From Agaricicola taiwanensis (lineage in GTDB: Bacteria; Pseudomonadota; Alphaproteobacteria; Rhizobiales; Methylopilaceae), in assembly GCF_014635245.1 (NCBI RefSeq), contig NZ_BMCP01000005.1:62001-126000 (forward strand): DNA of 64,000 bases, written 5' to 3'. The notes under the pieces are model-generated. The model worked only from the letters and a program-made list of their open reading frames with translations. It was not told where the DNA came from and made no database searches. Positions 59,259 through 64,000 of the stretch are shown here, piece after piece (within the stretch, counting starts at the first letter, position 1; every line of letters starts with the position of its first letter). The translations under genes were made by a program, and so were the position numbers.

Positions 59259-60850
59259 GCTGGCCGCAGCCGTGTGGCGGGGCTGATGAGGTGGCGCACC
59301 AGCGGCACGTCCTTGCCCATGTGGAAGGCGCGCGCGGCGTCCTGTACCGCCCGATCGTCCTTGGTGATGCGGTGGTGCTGGCGCAGATGTTCCAGCCAAC
59401 TTTCGACGACAAAGCTTTCGACGACGACGCCGGGTGCTGCGGCATCCTCGTAGAGGCCCCAGTGGATCGCGCCATCACGCCGGCGGATGCGCTGCATGGG
59501 CTTCATCGCGCGCTGGAAGTCGGCCATGCGCGCGGGATCGATGCGATATTCCACCGTCACCATGACAGGCCCGGCATCCGGCGCCGCTTCGCCCTCCACT
59601 ACCGGCATCGGCCAGTGCATGGAAGGGCTGAGATCAGGCGAGGCACTGCGCCCGAGAGGAAAGAGCCAGGCCAGCAGCGGCGTGGCTATGGCAAGAGCCA
59701 GCGCCGCAAGCTCCAGCGCCGGTGCGACGCCGATCCGTCCCGCCAGCGCACCCCAGAGGGTGGAGCCCGCTGTCATGGCGCCCTGGAAGACAAGAAGGTA
59801 GATGGCCAGCGCCCGCGCCTTGACCCAGCCGGGAGAGGCCGCCTGCGCGCCGCCGTTCAGCGCGGACATCATGGCGATCCAGGAGAGGCCGGCAATGGCG
59901 AGCGCCGCCGCGGCCGGCCAGAAGCTGGCCGAAAGCGCCAGCGCCACCATGGAAAAGGCGAGGAGGAGGGAAGCTGCAAGCGTGAGGGCATTGCCGGAGA
60001 GCCGGCCGCGCAGATGCGGCAGAAGCAGCGCTCCGGCGATGGCGCCAAGGCCCATGGCGGTGAGGAGCGCGCCGTAACCGGCGGGCCCGAGGCCAAGGTC
60101 ACGCCGCGCGACGATGGGGAGCAGTGCCCAGAGTGCGCTGGCGAAGAGAAAGAAGCCGATTGAGCGGATCAGCACCATCTGCAGGTCCGGGGCTCGCAGG
60201 GCATAGCGCAGCCCGGCCCTCAGCGCGCCGACGAAATGTTCGGGCGGCAGGTGCTGCTCCGGCGTCTCGCGCTGCCAGCGCAGGAGCACCCAGAGGACGG
60301 CGACGACCGAAAGCGAATTGAGCGCGAAAACCGCGGCGGGGCCGGCCGCGGCGATGACGACACCGCCGAGCGCCGGGCCGATGGCACGGGAGATGTTGAC
60401 GCCAAGGCTGTTGAGGGCAACAGCCTGCTGCAGGGCCGGTGCGGGTACGAGTTCCGGAACGATGGCCTGAAACGCCGGTGCGGAGAGGGCCGCGCCGATG
60501 GCGATGATCGCAGTGAAGCCCAGCAGGATCAGCGGGCTTGTGAGGCCGAGAAGCGTGGTTGCCGCCAGAAGCGCGGCCCCGATCAGGCTGAGCACCTGCG
60601 CGCCCAGCAGCAGCTTGCGGCGGTCCACGATGTCGGCCAGCGCTCCGCCGGGAAGCGCCAGAAGAAACATGGGCAAGGTCGTCGCCGCCTGCACGAGCGC
60701 CACCATGAGCGGCTCCGCCGAGAGCGAGGTCATGAGCCAACCCGCGCCCACGTCATGCATCCAGGTACCGACGTTGGAGATGATGGTGGCGACCCAAAGG
60801 GCGCGGAAAACAGGAAGCGACAGCGGCTTGGGCGCGGGTGGCAATGTCAT
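59255..60850 (-). CDS. MFS transporter, DUF894/MFS_3 type with C-terminal ABM-like domain
   Basis: A 531-residue protein in two parts. Residues 1-410 form a 12-helix MFS_3 (EntS-like) transporter, marked by FRALWVATIISNVGTWMHDVGAGWLMTSL and PGGALADIVDRRKLLL. Residues about 425-531 form a soluble alpha/beta domain like an antibiotic-biosynthesis monooxygenase barrel (VMVTVEYRIDPARMADFQRAMKPMQRIRRRDGAIHWGLYEDA, EHLRQHHRITKDDRAVQDAARAFH). The same fusion occurs elsewhere in the DUF894 family. Probably an exporter; substrate unknown. Confidence 0.85.
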   Translation of the reverse strand: MTLPPAPKPLSLPVFRALWVATIISNVGTWMHDVGAGWLMTSLSAEPLMVALVQAATTLPMFLLALPGGALADIVDRRKLLLGAQVLSLIGAALLAATTLLGLTSPLILLGFTAIIAIGAALSAPAFQAIVPELVPAPALQQAVALNSLGVNISRAIGPALGGVVIAAAGPAAVFALNSLSVVAVLWVLLRWQRETPEQHLPPEHFVGALRAGLRYALRAPDLQMVLIRSIGFFLFASALWALLPIVARRDLGLGPAGYGALLTAMGLGAIAGALLLPHLRGRLSGNALTLAASLLLAFSMVALALSASFWPAAAALAIAGLSWIAMMSALNGGAQAASPGWVKARALAIYLLVFQGAMTAGSTLWGALAGRIGVAPALELAALALAIATPLLAWLFPLGRSASPDLSPSMHWPMPVVEGEAAPDAGPVMVTVEYRIDPARMADFQRAMKPMQRIRRRDGAIHWGLYEDAAAPGVVVESFVVESWLEHLRQHHRITKDDRAVQDAARAFHMGKDVPLVRHLISPATRLRPA

Positions 60851-60871
60851 GGGCGGATCCTCGATGCTTGG

Positions 60872-62725
60872 TCAGACGGCCCAGCAGCCGCAGCCGAAAG
60901 CGCCCCAGAAGCTGCGGGCATCGGCGGCGGGCGCGGAGCGGCCGTAGGCGGCGGCATGGTTGTGGCCGTGCACGGCGCAGGCCGACTGACAGCCGCAGGC
61001 CGAGGCGAGGCGATAGGCGCCGTCGCTCCTGCGGGCGATGCCGCCGAAGGTGGCAACGGGCGACCAGTCGGGCATGGCCTTGGGCAGTGCGGGAGCCAGC
61101 GGGGCGAAACTGCCGTCGCCGTGCACGATCCTGCCGCCCAGCATGGTCAGGATCGAGCGCAGATGCGCGATCTCCACCTCCGGCACGCTGAAGTAGTCGT
61201 CGGAGAGAATGGCGAGATCGGCAAGTTGGCCGGCCTTGATCTGCCCCTTCTTGCCCTCCTCGCTGGAAAACCAGGTGTTGGCATGCGTCCACAGGCGCAG
61301 GGCCGTCTCCCGGTCAAGACGATTGCGCGGTGGATAGAGCGTGGTGCCGCCCACGGTGCGGCCCGTCACCAGCCACGACAGGGAGACCCAGGGATTGTAG
61401 CTGGCAACGCGGGTGGCGTCGGTGCCGGCGCCCACGGGCACGCCGGCTTCCATCATGCGGCGGATCGGCGGGGTCGCCTCGGCGGCACTGGCGCCATAGC
61501 GCTCGACGAAATATTCGCCCTGGAAGGCCATGCGATGCTGGACCGCGATGCCGCCGCCAAGCTCCGCGATGCGGTCGATGTTGCGATGGCTGATGGTTTC
61601 GGCATGGTCGAAGAACCAGTTGAGGCCGCTGAGCGGGATGTCCCGGTTCACCTTCTCGAAGACATCGAGCGCGCGGCCGATGGTTTCGTCATAGGTGGCG
61701 TGGAGCCGCCAGGGCCAGCGCCGTTCGGCGAGGAGGCGGATGACGGGCTCGAGATCGGCCTCCATGTTCGGCGGCATCTCCGGACGCGCCACGCGGAAGT
61801 CCTCGAAATCGGCGGCGGAATAGACCAGCATCTCGCCGGCGCCGTTGTGGCGGTAGCTGTCGTCGCCATCGCCGGGCTTCACCTGGGTCGCCCAGGTGGT
61901 GAAGTCCTTCAGCTCTTCCTTCGGCTTTTGCGTGAAGAGATTGTAGGCGATGCGTAGCGTGAGCTCGCCGTCGCGGTGCAGCTTCTCGACGATCTCGTAA
62001 TCGTCGGGATAGTTCTGCGCACCACCTCCCGCATCGATCACGCTGGTGACGCCGAGCGCGTTGAGCTCGCGCATGAAGTGCCGCGTCGAGTTGAGCTGAT
62101 ACTCCGGCGGCAGCTTCGGCCCCTTGGCCAGCGTCGCATAGAGAATGGTCGCATTCGGCTGGGCAAGGAGAAGCCCGGTTGGATTGCCGGCGGCGTCACG
62201 CACGATCTCACCGCCGGGAGGGTTCGGCGTGTCTCTTGTGTAGCCGACAGCGCGCAGGGCGGCGGCGTTGAGCAGGGCCCGGTCATAGAGGTGCAGGATG
62301 AAGACCGGCGTCTCCGGCGCCACGGCATTGATTTCGTCCAGCGTTGGCAGGCGCTTTTCAGCGAACTGGTGCTCGGTGAAGCCGCCCACCACGCGCACCC
62401 ACTGCGGCGGCGGCGTGATCGCCGCCTGGCGCTTCAGCATGCTCATGGCGTCGGCGAGGGTAGGGACGCCCTCCCAGCGCAGCTCCATGTTGTAGTTGAG
62501 ACCGCCGCGGATGACGTGGATGTGGCTGTCGATGAGCCCTGGAATGAGGCGGCGGCCACCGGCATCGATGACCTCGGCATCGGGTGCCGAGGCTGCCCGG
62601 ACCTCCTGCTCGGTGCCGACGCTCAGGAAGGTGCCGCCGCGGGTAGCGACGGCGGCGGCGACGGGGTTCTCGCGATCCAGCGTCGTGATCTTCGCATTGG
62701 TGATGATGATGTCCCGGGGGTTCAT
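60872..62725 (-). CDS. YtcJ-like amidohydrolase
   Basis: A 617-residue metal-dependent amidohydrolase of the YtcJ/formamide deformylase type. It starts at ATG 62725 (MNPRDIIITNAKITTLDREN); metal ligands are in GLIDSHIHVIRGG (HxH) and in WFFDHAETI and VGAGTDATR; the middle has the catalytic-barrel pattern LYDRALLNAAALRAVGYT. The last 50 residues (GCQSACAVHGHNHAAAYGR, FWGAFGCGCWAV) are cysteine- and histidine-rich, an unusual tail found on a subset of the family. The isochorismatase-like gene is upstream on the same strand, so the two may form an operon. Confidence 0.85.
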   Translation of the reverse strand: MNPRDIIITNAKITTLDRENPVAAAVATRGGTFLSVGTEQEVRAASAPDAEVIDAGGRRLIPGLIDSHIHVIRGGLNYNMELRWEGVPTLADAMSMLKRQAAITPPPQWVRVVGGFTEHQFAEKRLPTLDEINAVAPETPVFILHLYDRALLNAAALRAVGYTRDTPNPPGGEIVRDAAGNPTGLLLAQPNATILYATLAKGPKLPPEYQLNSTRHFMRELNALGVTSVIDAGGGAQNYPDDYEIVEKLHRDGELTLRIAYNLFTQKPKEELKDFTTWATQVKPGDGDDSYRHNGAGEMLVYSAADFEDFRVARPEMPPNMEADLEPVIRLLAERRWPWRLHATYDETIGRALDVFEKVNRDIPLSGLNWFFDHAETISHRNIDRIAELGGGIAVQHRMAFQGEYFVERYGASAAEATPPIRRMMEAGVPVGAGTDATRVASYNPWVSLSWLVTGRTVGGTTLYPPRNRLDRETALRLWTHANTWFSSEEGKKGQIKAGQLADLAILSDDYFSVPEVEIAHLRSILTMLGGRIVHGDGSFAPLAPALPKAMPDWSPVATFGGIARRSDGAYRLASACGCQSACAVHGHNHAAAYGRSAPAADARSFWGAFGCGCWAV

Positions 62726-62791
62726 TGCGCGCCTTTCCCTCGAAGAGCTAAAGCGGAGCCGGCGACAAAACCGACCCCGCATCGCGTTCTA

Positions 62792-63451
62792 TTAGTGACC
62801 GCCTTCCGAGGCGTTGAACATGGTCTTGGCGTAGGTGATGCCGAGGCCATAGGCGCCGCCCCACTTGCGGGCGATGCCCGTCGTCATGTCGTACGTCTCG
62901 GTGCGGGCCCAGTCGCGCTGCAGCTCCAGGAGATATTGCAGCGAGGTGATGGGACGGGCACCGGCTTGGATCATGCGTTCAACCGCCCGCTCATGCGCCT
63001 CTTCGGAGATGTCGCCGCTGGCATCGGTGATGACGTAGACCTCGAAACCCTGCTCGATGGCGGAGAGCACCGGGCCGACGATGCAGACCGAGGTCCAGAG
63101 CCCGGCGAACACCAGCCGTTCCTTGCCGATGCGGCTCACCTCTTCGATGACGGCGTCGTCTTCCCAGGTGTTCATGGAGGTGCGGTCGAGCAGCGGCTGG
63201 CCGGGGAAGGCGTCCGTGATCTCGCTGAACATGGGGCCGGAGAAGCTCTTTTCCGCAACGGTGGTCAGGATGGTCGGCACCTTGAAACCGGCGGCGGCAT
63301 TGGAGATGAGAGCCGCGTTGTTGCGCAGGAGCTCCGGCGCGATGGACTTGGTGGCAAAGGCCATCTGCGACTGGAAGTCGATCAGGATCAGGCTGTGGTT
63401 GGAGGGTGAGAGAAGAGCCTCGGCGGGGGTGGCGGTGGCGGTGATGGTCAT
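62792..63451 (-). CDS. Isochorismatase-family hydrolase (YcaC-like)
   Basis: A 219-residue cysteine-hydrolase fold protein of the YcaC group. N-terminal acid NHSLILIDFQSQMAFATKS (catalytic Asp), the lysine region in TTVAEKSFSGP, and the nucleophile in LVFAGLWTSVCIVGPVLSAIEQGFEVYVITDASGD (Cys in SVC). I chose ATG 63451; a longer frame upstream starts in an unlikely region. It precedes the YtcJ-type gene by 66 bases on the same strand. Confidence 0.85.
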   Translation of the reverse strand: MTITATATPAEALLSPSNHSLILIDFQSQMAFATKSIAPELLRNNAALISNAAAGFKVPTILTTVAEKSFSGPMFSEITDAFPGQPLLDRTSMNTWEDDAVIEEVSRIGKERLVFAGLWTSVCIVGPVLSAIEQGFEVYVITDASGDISEEAHERAVERMIQAGARPITSLQYLLELQRDWARTETYDMTTGIARKWGGAYGLGITYAKTMFNASEGGH

Positions 63452-63556
63452 GACTGCTTTCCTTCCTGAGCGAGTGATCCGGCGCCGATGCGCTCGGCGT
63501 GAGAGAAGGATTACGCCCGTCTCGCTTTGCGAAACAGAAGGATAAAATCGCACTGA

Positions 63557-64000
<444 letters not shown>

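Overview
The window is GC-rich, densely packed DNA of an alphaproteobacterium, most likely in the Hyphomicrobiales (Rhizobiales). The signs are the MgpS/SUPV3L1-type helicase next to a DUF3108 protein, a Rhizobium-type asparaginase, an Atu4866-family protein, many orphan Bug-type binding proteins, and copies of the short palindromic intergenic element common in this order. I cannot name the genus. No rRNA, tRNA, CRISPR array, transposase or integrase was seen.

Layout. 1-9.1 kb: a truncated RNA/DNA helicase gene, DUF3108, asparaginase, a small operon pairing a tricarboxylate-type binding protein with a two-subunit thiamine-diphosphate decarboxylase, a metallo-beta-lactamase-fold hydrolase, a frameshifted small gene and an unknown acidic protein. 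9.3-14.9 kb: TfoX, a Zur-box-preceded zinc pair (aztC-aztD) without its ATPase and permease genes, then a GST/MFS operon with a divergent LysR. 14.9-20.7 kb: a heme-uptake locus (TonB, heme oxygenase, TonB-dependent receptor with signalling domain, FecR, FecI sigma factor). 21.0-23.2 kb: a lower-GC insert with a Shedu-family (DUF4263) nuclease and a GIY-YIG protein, probably a phage-defence pair. 23.1-29.6 kb: tartrate catabolism (LysR, tartrate dehydrogenase, glycerate kinase, D-tartrate dehydratase, binding protein). 29.7-33.5 kb: arsenic resistance operon arsR-arsC-acr3-arsH-MFS with an operator. 33.5-42.0 kb: DUF4105 and a lipoprotein hydrolase, an arginase-like protein, a large autotransporter, a LysR/Atu4866/SDR group. 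42.2-44.4 kb: a second lower-GC patch with an AlbA_2 (Schlafen)-coiled-coil-GNAT fusion and a gene-poor stretch. 44.4-48.6 kb: small membrane and stress proteins (HdeD, DUF423, VOC, SPW, two DUF1801, ABM). 48.7-51.1 kb: an apparent nitric-oxide response module (NsrR, truncated hemoglobin, DoxX-like/DUF305 fusion). 51.2-55.5 kb: a second tartrate-dehydrogenase/binding-protein module controlled by a GntR regulator with a symmetric operator, plus MmgE/PrpD. 55.6-64 kb: membrane protein, zinc alcohol dehydrogenase, LysR, DUF894-type MFS, YtcJ-like amidohydrolase, isochorismatase-like hydrolase and a truncated alpha/beta hydrolase.

How the genes work together. The window is mostly accessory metabolism: two tartrate routes that share the same gene types but have different regulators, metal and metalloid homeostasis (zinc, heme iron, arsenic) and nitrosative stress. 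The most novel-looking parts are the Shedu/GIY-YIG pair and the AlbA_2-GNAT fusion, each a single compact insertion of atypical base composition in an otherwise uniform chromosome. Two genes (about 8.36 kb and 44.44 kb) appear broken by loss of a single G, which may be real or a sequence error.
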